NCBI GenBank assembly: GCA_030765055.1
Contig: CM060952.1
Coordinates: 176,207,903-176,271,902 of the forward strand
DNA: 64,000 bases
Direction of reading: 5' to 3'
Origin: Mantis religiosa
Taxonomy: Eukaryota; Arthropoda; Insecta; Mantodea; Mantidae
In this document: piece after piece, positions 31,031 through 43,204 of the stretch
Layout of the letters: each line of letters opens with the position of its first letter
How positions within the stretch are numbered: the stretch's first letter is position 1
Notes under the pieces: model-generated
What the model saw: the letters and a program-made list of their open reading frames with translations, nothing else
Database searches by the model: none
What the model was told of the DNA's origin: nothing
Made by a program: the position numbers and the translations under genes

Positions 31031-33248
31031 TCTACAATTTATAGGTATTGTATCTCATCACATTGACCTGAGATATCCATATCCAATATGCTCTACCTAA
31101 ATAATAGCAAATGAGAAGCCGTGGTCACGAATGGAGAAGAATCCCAACACTAATAAATCAACCAAACGTCAACAACCACAAAAACACTCCATAAGATTTG
31201 CAAATTCTTTAAGATTGCCGCAAAATTAACAAGCGACCGGGGAAACGCCCAACCCCCAACGAGTTCAAAATGTCTACAGTTTCATTGGTGTCTATTCAGG
31301 ATGTGTCAGTCATCTCCCCTATTGCATAAGATTTGAGCCGTATTTTAGGGATGTTTTTACCAGCTTGGCATAGCTGATAAGTTCATACACAAGTCCATAG
31401 AAATATTTTAGGAACTCATATTTAAGCACAACATTGTTTTGTTATTCTATTTTGTAATTATAATATTTTCACCAAATAAAATACGTTTAGTAAAGATAAT
31501 TTTTATTTAATGGGATTATATTGTTAATATCTTAATACCATAAAATAATTTATATTATTTGAGTATTAAAATATTTTACATTATATTTATATATAGAAAA
31601 AATAAAAAATAGAAGTAGAAAAGATATATGTGATTAGCAGGTTTTCTAAAACAGTCCAACAATAGTCCAATCGTAAAACAAATGCCAGAAATGTAATAAC
31701 TGAGCGCTAGATTACTTCACGCATTATATTAGTACCAATTTGGGGATCCATAGAACATCATCAAAGCCTCCGATATGACTACAAAACTTGAGGTGGGCTG
31801 TACAAACCCAAAAGAAGAATAATGAAGACTTATTCATGCGGGAGACAAATGACTAACCACGTTTAAAGGAGCGTTCTTTCTCAACCAATCATGACCATGA
31901 TCCTACTCAATGTTATCCAAAATCTCTTTATCACCTCCTCCAAACGACACCTCCTCCTTTTTTAATACTCCAAACAGGTTGGTTCTGGCACTGACTCAGC
32001 AACAAGATACTAAAAGAATTCTAAATTAATATCAAGAAATAAAACAGAGAGAAGTTCATACCGCAGCCAATAGCTTAATATTTATCAGCCTTTATTTCTA
32101 AAAAGAGAGCCATAACCTATACCAGAAAGGTATTATTAATATTATTACTTATTAATATCAAGAATAGAGTACGAGAACATGAGGTCATAACCTGATTTCG
32201 AAACCAACGTCATTCACATTACAAATAAGTATACTAATTATGTTACTATAAGAATCTGTATTTTGAGTAAATTTCTTTATTTTAGTTTTCAAATAGTATA
32301 TGCAAATACTAGGATTGATTTCCAGAGCTTGTAGGTAAATTCTCTTATCACTCAGTGGCCCTATAAGTTATTCAATATTTGGAAAACACTCGTGACATTC
32401 CTAAAACTGTTTATTAAGAAATGTTACTATTCATCAGTAAGAGTAATCTCCTTAAGTAATTTAATCACTACCCTATTTCCATATGACTTAATTAGGAATA
32501 ACAAGTGTAGGTTTTACATTTGATAAAAAATTGTGGGAGAGAGAGATAGAAGTCCATAATTGAATACAAAAACTCTGATATATGTTAAACCTCATGCATT
32601 TCTATTACTTCTATTTCATCAAATACAAATAAACTAAAGAAGGAAATCTCATGTGATACTTACGCACCACTTGTAATACTAAAGAAAAATTGATACATGT
32701 CAATTGTAATGTTATATATATATATATATATTGCTCACCATGTACTTTCGCCCAAGATTTATTTAGAATTAGTCAATCGCAGAATGCTTGAAGTATGTTA
32801 CTTATTAAGAGTTCAGAGATGAAAGGAAATAATCCTGGTCAAAAATAAGCTGAAAATTTACGAGTTATAGTTTGTTTCCAGAGGTAGACATTTTTCATCC
32901 TTTTTTTATGTTTTCACAAAATTTTATAGAATTCAATCAAATGGGTGGCAGTTAATGAGTGATTTATAGAAAAGTTTTCGTGTAAATTTTAATAGACATT
33001 TGCGAATAACGTATACGCATGTTATATTAATAACAATTTTTAACAATTGTTGAGAAAATAAAAAGTTAGAAAAATTTCCGTGTAAAGGTTAGGTGGGATG
33101 GGGTGTCATCTGAAACATATAACATTTTATGCTTATCCAATTTTTCAATAAATATGCTGTTCATATACACACCAACATTTATTTTGAAAGAGATTTACAT
33201 GTTTACATCTATCTCCCGATATCATTTTTAGTGGTAAACATTTACTCT
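31031..33248. other. Unassigned, very AT-rich sequence
   Basis: About 2.2 kb. 31420-31640 is extremely AT-rich; (TA)n of ~9 units lies at 32714-32731. No gene or repeat family recognised. Confidence 0.4.
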
Positions 33249-33249
33249 A

Positions 33250-33597
33250 GCCGCGCCATGGTTGAGTAATTAGGCTGCTTAGCTCTCACCAATGGTTCGA
33301 TGCTAGGTGACCACAAATTGAGATTTGCGGTGGATAACATGACGCTGAAACACTTCTCCGGGTACTGCAGTTTACCCCGCCAGCATTCCAATTGCAACAC
33401 CATCCTTCCTATCCTTCTTCTCGCTTTCATATATATCATCCACTTCCTTCACCTTCACACCAGGCATTGGGCTGATCACACATCCTGGTTCTCTATCAGA
33501 ACCAAAGCTTAGGATCCTCAGGCCCGACCTCAAAAAGTGATAAAGGAACAAGAATCTCCTAATACCACGATAATGGTATAACTAAGTAAGTTAAAGA
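33250..33597 (+). mobile_element. SINE family D (long form)
   Basis: Head GCCGCGCCATGGTTGAGTAA, anticodon arm TTAGCTCTCACCAA, decayed B box GGTTCGATGC, body 'tgagatttgcggtggataac', then the long-form 3' half 'ggcattgggctgatcacaca' and 'cctcaggcccgacctc', ending near 'aacaagaatctcctaatacc'. No clear target duplication; diverged. Confidence 0.7.
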
Positions 33598-34732
33598 TGA
33601 AGAAATATTCTCTTTAGATACCTAGTAAATGTAAAGATCTTATGGTTTAGGCATTTAGAGAACATATTTTACTGGTATAACCACAGTCGTGTGATAAGGT
33701 GAACTCCAGTTATAAAGTGCTTGCCATAAGGACCAACTTGCCGGCTTTTAATCTAACGCCACATACCTCCACGACGTGCAATCTATAAAGCTTGGACGTG
33801 ATGAAGTATTTACAGCATGAAAACAGAGCTCCTGTGGCCCCAAATTGATATTTGCTGCTTGAGCACTGATGTCATATTAATAAGTAAATGCATACATGCA
33901 GCTGTGAAGTGAGCACCGCGCCCTCTATTTGCTTGGGCGTAGTTCTTGAACAACTACATAGGTAATTTCATCCCTACGTAAGTAAAATAATTGGCTAACG
34001 ATTTGATCCGGGATCTTTCAAGCACAAGGACAAGCAAAGAAAATTGCAATCTCTGAGTTAACCTTCAGGGAGTGTCATTTAGATTTCTGTAACATTTGTA
34101 CTTTGCTGGGCATTAGAGAAACATCTGTATCTCTTTATTTTGTAATAAGGAGAAGTGCATCATATGCAAATTAGTCATGTTCAATTCTTACTGCAAAACC
34201 TGATTTTACTGTTGCTGTTCTTTGTCTCCTTTCTTTATTTACTTATTTAGTTTTTATTTGCGTATTTATTGATTGAATTATTTTCTATGCAGGGTACTTA
34301 AACAGTCTGATAGCAAATAAGGAAAACAGATAATGTTCAAATGAGTTACTGAATATACTTGGTGTCGGACACCTTGAAATTGAATAAATGCATTGCCATT
34401 GAGGCTACTATATGTTTTCTTTTGGTTATGAAGTCCGCTAGTAGTTATTTCTGCTTCCTCTGTGTACACTAACGCCTTCTTCGGACGAAAATAAGGATGG
34501 CAGTAATAATTACTGTATAGGAAAGCCTTCTATCAGCATGATTTCCCTACTCAACTCGTATACTAGCATTGCTGTAAGAACTTGGGTAATACTCCATGCA
34601 GGCTACAGACGTCGATTTTGGCTTTTTCAGAAGGCTGCTTATTGTGAAATGTTGCTTATTGGACTGTACTCTAAGTGAGATGGGAAAACTCAAGAGATAG
34701 TATTCATTCCTCTTATTGATCATAACTCTACT
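33598..34732. other. Unassigned sequence
   Basis: About 1.1 kb without a supportable feature. Confidence 0.4.
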
Positions 34733-35083
34733 TTTTCTACTGGGTTGTGTAGATTGTTCCATGGCGTTCAACCCCAAATGCCAATTGTGTGCCTTTGCTA
34801 AAATTTTAATATTGAAAACAAAGCGGCTGCATGGAAAATGAATATTCTATTTTCTACTGGGTTGTGTAGATTGTTCCATGGCGTTCAACCCCAAATGCCA
34901 ATTGTGTGCCTTTGCTAAAATTTTAATATTGAAAACAAAGCGGCTGCATGGAAAATGAATGTTCTATTTTCTACTGGGTTGTGTAGATTGTTCCATGGCG
35001 TTCAACCCCAAATGCCAATTGTGTGCCTTTGCTAAAATTCTAATATTGAAAACAAAGCGGCTGCATGGAAAATGAATGTTCTA
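34733..35083. repeat. Three tandem copies of a 117-bp unit
   Basis: Each unit runs from TTTTTCTACTGGGTTGTGTA (ATTTTCTACTGG in later units) through 'ccatggcgttcaaccccaaa' and 'gcggctgcatggaaaatgaa'. Starts at about 34733, 34850 and 34967. Only a few base differences separate the units (for example AATATTC against AATGTTC, ATTTTAAT against ATTCTAAT). The unit has stops in the frames I checked and no tRNA-like or TIR feature. Confidence 0.9.
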
Positions 35084-35269
35084 TTTTAAATGTCGATATA
35101 TTTAAGCTCTTTCAATTGCAAATGTACGAAGAAACAAACTGTCATTAAGGACGTACTTACTCAGTTCACACTAATTGGGCGTAGAAAAAGCGGCTCCTTC
35201 CGTTGATTCCAATAATCTTTGATTGGAATGTTTCTATAAGATTTTCAACCAGCACTCGATTCTATTTAG

Positions 35270-36085
35270 TCAACACATTGTAATTATAGCCAATAACTCT
35301 CTCAAAAAATTGGGTTTTGTATTGAGAATCTCCAGAGACTTAAAGGATACTGATGTTATGTTAATTTTATACAAAAACCTTGTTTGAACTTGGAATATGC
35401 CTCCGTTGTATGGTCACCTATGTTTAAATGTTATTACGGTCACATGGAGAAAATTCAGAAAATATTTCTTATATATAGCACAAAATTCCATATAAGCAAC
35501 TGGTAAAGGAGTTCAAAATAATGCCACTCTCTGTTCATGGAATATTTGCTGATTAATTATTCCTTTATAAACTTTTGAGTGGCCTGATATGTAGCAAAGA
35601 ATCACTTAGTCAAACCAATTTTAATGTCAGCATTTCAAATTTCAAAAACTGTCAATTTCTCAAGTTTAGAACACCAAAAACGTCATTGCATAAAAATTCC
35701 CCTATTTTAAGGTGATGTGCCAAGTACAATGAACTCTCTTCTAAAATAGAACTGGATTATAGTTTCTCCTACAAGCAATTTAAGAAACAATCATATGCAG
35801 GAATTAACGGCATGTGATTTTCAATTGTGTTATTTATGTTTTATGTTTAATGATAACACAGTTACCAATGTCTTGTCTTCGATTATATCCTAGTCTTTAC
35901 CTGTTTGTTACTCTTTGTATTGCACTTAAATTTTTACATGTTTAATCTTAGATTTTTGTATTACATTTTGCATTGTCCTTTTTCTTACTTTTATATTTAT
36001 ATTTAAGCCAGGTTTGTAATATATTATGTATGTAGCTGCTGTAATTGGAGCATTGCTCTGGTGTAGCACAAATAAATAAACAATA
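35270..36085 (+). pseudogene. LINE fragment: RT thumb region and 3' end
   Basis: The plus strand reads 'KKLGFVLRISRDLKDTDVML' and 'LYKNLV', then 'LEYASVVWSPMFKCYYGHME' in a shifted frame and 'KIQKIFL'. This is the CR1/Jockey block 'LGF..R.....D......LY..LV...LEYAS.VWSP......IE..Q..FL'. Further coding is broken. The 3' end reads 'gctctggtgtagcac' and then (AAATAAATAAACAATAAA), similar in kind to the LINE tail near 4020. Old, 5'-truncated. Confidence 0.65.
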
Positions 36086-36212
36086 AATATGTAGACTCTC
36101 CAGGTAAGACGCTTGAAAAAAATTCCAAACCACAAAATGAATAATATATGAACGGTATTATGCTCTATGGGAAACGTATCTGGGATGAGTAAACTACTTC
36201 TCCAAGAACCCT

Positions 36213-37292
36213 TGTAACCGCAGTATCAGGCAGCGATTAGGAGGCGGCGAATTAATCGAAATCAGATAATTAAAAAAGAAGATACATTAATAAAAATTCT
36301 TTGCTAAACTGATATAAGAATCTTGTTATAATAATATGAAATTAGAATGGATAGAGTAATGATTAGAATAGCATTTGACTTAAATAATAAGAAGGGAAGA
36401 ATATAATTTAATATAGCATACAAACTAGCCTTGCCATCCGGGCAAGAAAAATAAAATATTCTTGTAAAAATCTGTACATTTCGGAGAGACAGTAAGCGAG
36501 GACCGTTATCTTCTTTGGGCTAGTAAAAATTCAATGTCTGAGAACTATAGTATACTCTCAGCCAGGAATGTGTTGGGACAAAGGACATTCAAAGTTCAGT
36601 TGAGCATGAACGCCAAAGAGATTTACTTCGCTGATTTGATAACGATGTATACCTTCACAAATAACTCAGAATAGGCGTTCCCCTACTCAGAGTGGGCTGA
36701 AAGTCAATGAGTTAAATGAGTTTTCAAACCAATGCGAAATTTCAAAATAAATGAGAAATCAATAATAATGTAACATTTGAGAAGGGTGAGCTAGCTTGGT
36801 CATGTGATAAATTTAGAGAGGGGATCAGAATAAGATTCGAACTGAATCGTGAAGTAAGAAAAAATTACTTGAAAAGGACAAGTTCATGCGCGTTAAGAAG
36901 AGAAAGGAATATTTATAAGTCTGAAATGTAGGGAAGTTAAGAATAGCGCAACCAGTGTAAGTGGAAGCAGCACTAGAAGTTTATTAGAGTAAAGTAGTCG
37001 CCGTATAAAGAAGAAATAGAAACGGCGCGGAAGTAACTTTAAATCCAAGGTTTCAAATAAAATTGAATTTATGTTAGGAATTTTACTAACAGGTTGTCAC
37101 CAATCCAAATCCATAAGCAATCTTAGTAGAAATTAAACCAAATAATTCTGCAACAAACAAAGTGTTATTAATAGGAATGATAGCCAACAACCACCAAAAT
37201 CCATTTCCTACAACCATTCACCTAAGGATAAGAGAACTCATAGCTCCAATTAGAACCCAATCAATTTAACACTTGTATGCGGGTTTGCCGCA
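36213..37292 (+). mobile_element. Repeat G copy 3: candidate ~1.08-kb solo LTR
   Basis: Starts TGTAACCGCAGTATCAGGCA, ends GGGTTTGCCGCA, uninterrupted. CGTATAAAGAAG at ~37008 and AAATAAAATTG at ~37055 are candidate TATA and polyadenylation signals. Flanking tetramers CCCT / ACCT match at 3 of 4. No internal retroviral-type gene adjoins. Confidence 0.5.
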
Positions 37293-38765
37293 ACCTCCAA
37301 TTCTTCCTTTAAAATGGCTAGCCCAGTTACCTATACAATAAAATGCATAATAAATTAATATTTATGTACGTAAGAAGTTTCTTTTGGTGGACATGGAAGG
37401 AAAATACAAAGTTCTGCCGCGAAAATGAGGTAATATCTATGGACTTTACAATTTTAATACTTAGCTTGATCAATGAATATTTAACCTTAATTAATTTCAT
37501 AATCATTAAACACGGTGCTCAACAAAGAATAGCATATCTCATTAGCTAAGTAATTCCTCCTATAGTTTTGGATAAAGTAAAGCATCTAGTTACTAGAACA
37601 TTGTTAAGGTAGAGGTAGGACTGTAATGCTTGAAGAGGGCAAAGCAGCACATTTTAGTAGAAAACTTAAAACATGTATGGAATGCACTATCTCAACAATG
37701 ATAAAATTTCAATATTTTCTCAGGAACTATAAAAACTAGAGAGCTTGTGTGGCCATATTACGGGGAATTGCTTACCTGCAATGTTGATTTTCTATTGTAT
37801 GCTAATCGGTTGATGTGAAGTCTGTGTTATTCGGAGTTTGATTCGTTAGGAAATCATGTATTTCATTGTTATTTTTGTCAGTGATGTTATAATGACAAAA
37901 AGTATTGCTGAATCTCCATTTATGATTCATTTGTGACGAAAGATGCTGTGATTTATACACAGGTTTCCTGTTGCTTATGTCCCACATAGTCATGCTTCGT
38001 CACCCAGCGAATATATTTAGGGAAACGATATCTGTTCTTAACGAAAAATAGAGATTTCATCACCATGTGCACAAAAAATTAGAACTAAATTCTATAAATT
38101 GCAAGTATATGATGTCAGGAGTGTAAAGTTAACGGTTCCTCCTTTGATTTGCATGGCTTAATTTAATTTGTTAATGCAAATTTTCTTCTAAGAAGTAAGA
38201 GATAACATTTAACTTCCACATATTCTATGACGAAAGTATATGGTAATTTTGTTTGTATGTATATTATAAATGCATATGCCTTTGACATTGAGGGAATTAT
38301 GCATTTTCAAAACCAGATAAGTAATGCGTTCTCTTTAAGCGTGACATTCTTCCAAACCTAGGCTTTTAAAATTCTGAATATTTAGTCTCACCTATATGGT
38401 AGCTACAGTAATTTATTCTCAATTAATAGTTTTAAAAGGTACTTTCGATTTCCACAATTATTGCGGTGTACGGTACAAATTTTAAAATAAAGTTTTTTAC
38501 ATTTTCTATGGTCTTAAAATTAATAAATAAAGCTTTTCAGCTCTTAAAAGAGTTGACAATTTTTATAGATTTTACTGTCTCTGTATTAAAATAAACTTTT
38601 ATAACGTTTAATCAATCTGAAAAACCATTTCAGAGAAAACAAATCAGTTATATCAATAAATAAAACGATTCAGCTTTTAAAACATTTGACTGTCACTTAA
38701 GCTCACTTTATTCTCCTGTTACCATTGCATCTACAAATAAATATGTAACAAAACTGCTATTACAA
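37293..38765. other. Unassigned AT-rich sequence
   Basis: About 1.5 kb; several short AT-rich words such as AATAAATAAAGC recur (38520, 38660). No gene. Confidence 0.4.
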
Positions 38766-38776
38766 ATGTACATTAG

Positions 38777-39039
38777 AGGCTGGCCCCGTAGCTCGGTCAA
38801 TAGAGCACCTGCCTACCGTTCTAGGAGTCCCGGGTTCTATTCTCGGCGGTGGAGGTGGGGTTTTTTCGCCAACCAAGATAATTCATCTTACCCAGAGTCT
38901 GGAAGTATGAATGAGAGTGCGGATGTGTGCGTGATCTAATAATTAAAACCCAACAAAAACGAGTTAATATCTTCGATATGTTCCAAAGGAGAACGGCCAA
39001 CGATATGACCATTGGGTATAAGTGAAACAAGCAAAAAAG
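38777..39039 (+). mobile_element. SINE family A, full-length copy
   Basis: Head GGCTGGCCCCGTAGCTCGG (A box), B box GGTTCTATTCTCGG (decayed), the body as at 7155, and an A-rich end. Target duplication ATGTACATTAG / ATGTATATTAG (38766-38776, 39040-39050), 10 of 11 identical. Confidence 0.85.
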
Positions 39040-39050
39040 ATGTATATTAG

Positions 39051-39844
39051 CATGATTCACAAAAAATAGCATATGTAAAATCACTTTGTACCAGAGTGAA
39101 TAAAGAAAGTTACTTAATAGAGCACCTCAAATCTAATAAGAAACACTTAGCATTTAACATATTATTTTAGTTTAGACCTAAGATACCTAAGATACCTAAG
39201 ATACTGCTCTTAACTATGGAACTATTGAACTGCAGCATCAAATTATAAGGCCAAGAAACGGTATACTAAACATTTATCCTTCTGGCTAAGAAGAATAATT
39301 AATACCAAACTGTTCATTAGCATTGGAAATGCAATCTAATATATTCCTAATACGAAACTCATACCGTCGGGAATTTGTTAGCAGTGGTTCCTTTGCTAAA
39401 TCAGCAGCACACATTCAACTCGTTTATTTTGCGTTCTCATTTCGACTACTCTTTTCTTTTCTTTTAAAATAAGTTAATACAAACACTAAAATACCACTGC
39501 TAATGCTGTGAAACTGTATTTACATCTCCTGAAATAAAAGAGAGTACAATGAGATTTTCTGTCCTTATGAATAAACAACAAGCACTACATTTTATTCCAC
39601 AGGGAAATAACCACATTTCATTGTTCTGTACATTAACGTCCAATCCCCAAGTTCTCGCCAAACAAAAGAATGTTAAGAGAGTTGAGTAATGAACTAGCGA
39701 GTTAAAGCACAGGAATATTTGTATTTTTACTGCCGTTCTGTCTGCGGTAGTTAGAAAAAATGTCATATTATATGTAATTTTAGGTTAAATATATTGGAGA
39801 AACCTAGCAGACAAAACTATATCTATATCTCGTTGCATATGTAT
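39051..39844. other. Unassigned sequence
   Basis: Contains a short triplicated ATACCTAAG near 39180-39200. No gene. Confidence 0.4.
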
Positions 39845-39925
39845 TGTGACTTTGTGGATTCGTAGAATTAAAAGGCCGAGTTGCGGAAATTAAAAATCTT
39901 CTTTATTTTCGAAGTGTGCTTAAAT
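39845..39925 (-). mobile_element. LTR 3' end fragment, family E
   Basis: On plus: TGTGACTTTGTGGATTCGTA, then 'gaattaaaaggccgagttgc' and TTTATTTTC (polyadenylation signal on minus). The match fades after ~80 bp. Adjacent flank ATAC suits the AT-rich target preference of the family. Confidence 0.6.
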
Positions 39926-40350
39926 TCATCTGACAATAAACCCCAGAGTAATTTCCATTTACTTTGTCTCTATGAACGTGTGTAGCAAATTTTATTAATC
40001 TAACAGTAAAATTGCGATGCAAGGAGCTTTTTAAATGATGAAAATCGCTGAAAATTTTCAATAGCGAGAAAACAAGGATAAAGAATTAGAGTTCATATGT
40101 ATCGCTAGCATTCACGTAAATTTTCAAACTAGATTAGAGCATTTAAAAATGGCTTACGGATGCCATCTAAGTATTCTTGGAATTCAGGAAATCTTACACT
40201 ATTTTATGGACTAAAAAGAGGAAAAGGGTATTCTTTGAAAATGTTCATAATATTTCATTCATACATGTGCTTAATGGCTGTTGATAATACTCAATACTTT
40301 TGATTTAACAAATGGAGATTGTCCAATAATTGTCGTGAAAGTAATGCTAA
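39926..40350. other. Unassigned AT-rich sequence
   Basis: No feature seen. Confidence 0.35.
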
Positions 40351-40359
40351 TAACACAAT

Positions 40360-40557
40360 ATGGCAAACATAGTGCACTCCCTGGAAGTCGGATCTACTTT
40401 CGTGGGGAGCAGTAGTTGTAATGAAACTAAAGCTACGCGTTACGAACCGGACTATCCCTGCGTGTTGTCCCCGGGACTGACGTCAGCAGTTATATACTGC
40501 GAGACTCGTCAACTTCATATCCCAGGTGTACGGGCTCCGATGCCTGGCCATAAGTAG
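40360..40557 (+). other. Short GC-richer open frame of unknown nature
   Basis: 65 codons open from an ATG, in a ~180-bp patch with higher GC than its AT-rich flanks. The peptide (begins MANIVHSLEV) matches nothing I know. It could be a first exon, a promoter patch or chance; see the CRE/TATA pair inside it. Confidence 0.2.
40478..40496 (+). promoter_or_regulatory. Candidate core promoter: CRE plus TATA-like box
   Basis: A full palindromic CRE, TGACGTCA (40478-40485), lies 4 bp before TTATATA (40490-40496). Initiator-like TTCATAT follows ~25 bp on. Seen in sequence; activity is inference. Confidence 0.3.
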
Positions 40558-41659
40558 TGCATGAAATCTAAGCAAATGACAAATGTACGTCTCGTTAATT
40601 TAGAGAACTTATTTACAAACTTTTGCATATAAAATAATAATAATTTCCCAAATTCTAGTCGTTTTTTTAAATATAGTACCTTATTTACTGCATTTTAAGG
40701 TCAACAAAGGCTATTTTGTTTCTCGTAAGTATAAGAAAAAAGTATACTTTGGCTAGCATATAGTTTAAACGGTTGTTAGGTATCTCAGCTGCCTATGTAC
40801 TGTATTGTAGCTCCAACAATATTTCACAGAGAGGATTTCTGATATTTAATGAAATAAATTGTAAAGCAAACAGAAACAATTACAGTTTCTTGTGCATGCT
40901 GTACAGAATAATTGCGAAAATAAATCTTAATGGTTTAAAGATATCTTGTGGTAATCGAAAACCCTTTTTTGCTTTGTTTTTTAAATAACACGGTGAACAT
41001 CACATTTTGCCTACTCACTGAGATGAATACTTTTTAATGAGACTCTAGAGACACAAACTCTACTTCAGTTAACAATGTTTAAACGAACTGGTAATTATAC
41101 AATGTTTTCATTATAATTAAAAGCAAATATTAATTGACGTTTACCCAACAGTTGGAGTATTTTAATATTTTTATATATTTGCAAAACTTTTATCTGTCAA
41201 AAGTAAATTACTCCCATTAATTAATCTGCAGCAACAGTGGCATTAATGTGGCTACACTTAAATATACAATCTATGTGCCAGAATATTAAAAAATAAACTT
41301 CTTTGGTCAATCCAGCTGTCGATAATGTTAAAGCACTCTTGTCTTCCATTCCTCCAGTTTCTAACATTATACACAAAGTGTTTAACCGCAGAATTAAACA
41401 TCATATTTAACATGGAGTTATTGCTTGAGCATATCTGCACAAACTAATGAGTAAACTTTGAATTAGGTAATAATTCCTTATTTGTTCGGCCCTGTCTTTG
41501 TGAAGGCCCTGTCTTCACCTTCTCGTATCTTCATCTATAGTTATCCCTCATGAAAGTGGGCGATACTTTATTCTAAAGTTGGATTTCATTCACTATTCAT
41601 TAGTAGAGTGTTTCTTCTAAGAAGCTGAAGTTGAAACTATAATTATATATAATGTCCAT
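40558..41659. other. Unassigned AT-rich sequence
   Basis: About 1.1 kb; short frames at 40773-40988 and 41258-41440 have no family resemblance. Confidence 0.4.
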
Positions 41660-41755
41660 TACCTTGTCCAGGTAACTCGCCCTGACCGAGATTCGAAATC
41701 GGGACCTCTTTAACGTGAGGCAGACCTGCTACCATCTGCGCTACCGTGGTGGGCT
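41660..41755 (-). mobile_element. SINE family C, head half only
   Basis: Minus strand: AGCCCACCACGGTAGCGCAG head, B box CGATTTCGAATCTCGGTCAG, ending at 'cctggacaaggtaatg'. The 3' half is missing. Confidence 0.65.
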
Positions 41756-42321
41756 AGGGCGTTTGTTGATGTCTCGTTTGGCCTTGTATAGTACCTGTGT
41801 GCGTAAAGTCTGTCTAGTCAACGGGTATGCAGTTCGGACTAAACGGAACCTGACGCTCCCGCCGACTAATAACCGTCATAAATCTATCTCCACATTGGAG
41901 AAATGAAACGCTCTCGCTGAGGACCAATAGCAACCCCGATTTTCTGGAAAAGTCAGTCGCATGTTTACTCCACGTAGAGTCTCCGTTGCCAAAGTTCCAA
42001 CTTCCAGTTGATCTGTATCATTACGTGCAGCAATTCGTTGTGTGTTACGATGTGCAGACCGTGGGAGGGAATGCAGTGGTGAATGCAAATGAAGTAGTAG
42101 ATCACTTTCAGTCAAGTGAAAATAATCAAAGTGATGACAATAGTGTGAATAAATTGGAAAGTGTTGCTGGGCCGAGTTATGTTACTGGAAAAGCCTGAAA
42201 AAAACAAAGTTATAACGGGAACTCTTTCTAAGCAAATCCAAGCGCTTGCTTTGAACACATATAAATATGTGCTGAAAAATAATCTTGGTAAGGGGTCGTA
42301 AGATGAATCTGATGATAAATT

Positions 42322-42755
42322 TTGGATATTCACAGAAATACAGTAAGAAATATTGTGACGAAAGGAATACCAAAGACGCCAATCAAGTGTGAAAACAGAA
42401 GGAAACGTTTCTCTAAAATAGATAACTTCACATGCAATTTAATTCGCCGAGAAATTTATAGATTCCATGCAAAAGGGAAAGCGCCCATTTTAGACAAATT
42501 GGTTGCACATTTGCAAGAAATTTGTGAATTTCTTTATGGGCACTGCACTTTACGCGGCCTCCTAAAGGAGCTAGGTTTCAAATACCGCACCTTGAATAAG
42601 ATAAGGGTTATCATGAAATCCAGTAGAATTGTAGCTTGTCAAAACTAAGGAAGTTTCGCAGTCATGGACTTATGATAATTTATTTAGACGAAACCTCGTA
42701 CGATAACCAAGACGTATTGCAGAACGGTCTGGGAAAAGGAAGGCCGGGGTTGTAA
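42322..42755 (+). pseudogene. IS630-like transposase, N-terminal half
   Basis: The first 108 codons (42322-42648) read 'NLIRREIYRFHAKGKAPILD' and 'EFLYGHCTLRGLLKELGFKY', a helix-turn-helix/winged region typical of arthropod IS630-type DDE transposases. After one stop and a frameshift come 'LRKFRSHGLMIIYLDETSYD' (the first catalytic D in YLDET) and 'LGKGRPGL'. The second D and the E/D are absent. Compare 57420-58110 and 58270-58690. Confidence 0.65.
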
Positions 42756-42780
42756 ATCGATTATAAGGGTTCGTCAAAGG

Positions 42781-43156
42781 ATTCATCCAAAACCATAGCA
42801 TTTAATGGAATTAATCCAGTAAGATCAAAAATGGTGTTAGATAACATAATAATTGAGCAGAAATCACACTTGAAGTATTTAGGATGTAATGTCTCGTACC
42901 AAGGGAAAGCTGATATAATAGAGAAAATAAATAAATTGAACTACATAACAGGCACAATAAAAGGAACATTAAAAAATAAAGCAAGAAAGGACTGTATAAT
43001 AAAAATATACAAGACAATGGCAATACCAACTCTGATCTATGGATCAGCAACATTGACACTAAAAGAAATATTACGAGAATACAGTCATCAGAAAGATGGG
43101 CAGACCAATTTGGAGCCGGAACGGGTTAAACAATCCAAAGCCGTGAGGTAGAAGAA
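42781..43156 (+). mobile_element. LINE 3' fragment inserted in the IS630-like element
   Basis: Encodes KTIAFNGINPVRSKMVLD, then 'IIIEQKSHLKYLGCNVSYQG' and 'AIPTLIYGSATLTLK', the RT C-terminal part of endonuclease-RT LINEs ('..FKYLG..ISY..D...KI.KF..I.GTI......K....K.YK..A.P.LLYG.E.W'). An 8-bp duplication GTCAAAGG (42773-42780, 43157-43164) flanks it. Strongly 5'-truncated; no poly-A tail. Confidence 0.75.
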
Positions 43157-43204
43157 GTCAAAGGCGTCGGTCAACGTGCACACGAGTTAACTAAACAGAC
43201 TTTA

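Larger units (their letters stand above)
41816..43202 (+). mobile_element. IS630/Tc1-like element with TIRs, interrupted by a LINE fragment
   Basis: TIRs: left AAGTCTGTCTAGTCAACGGG, right (reverse complement) AAGTCTGTTTAGTTAACTCG, both bordered by TA (41814-41815, 43203-43204). The interior from 41816 to 42780 aligns with the minus strand at 59239-58270. Without the LINE insert (42781-43156) and its 8-bp duplication it is about 1.0 kb, so the transposase gene is truncated after its first catalytic block. Confidence 0.75.
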
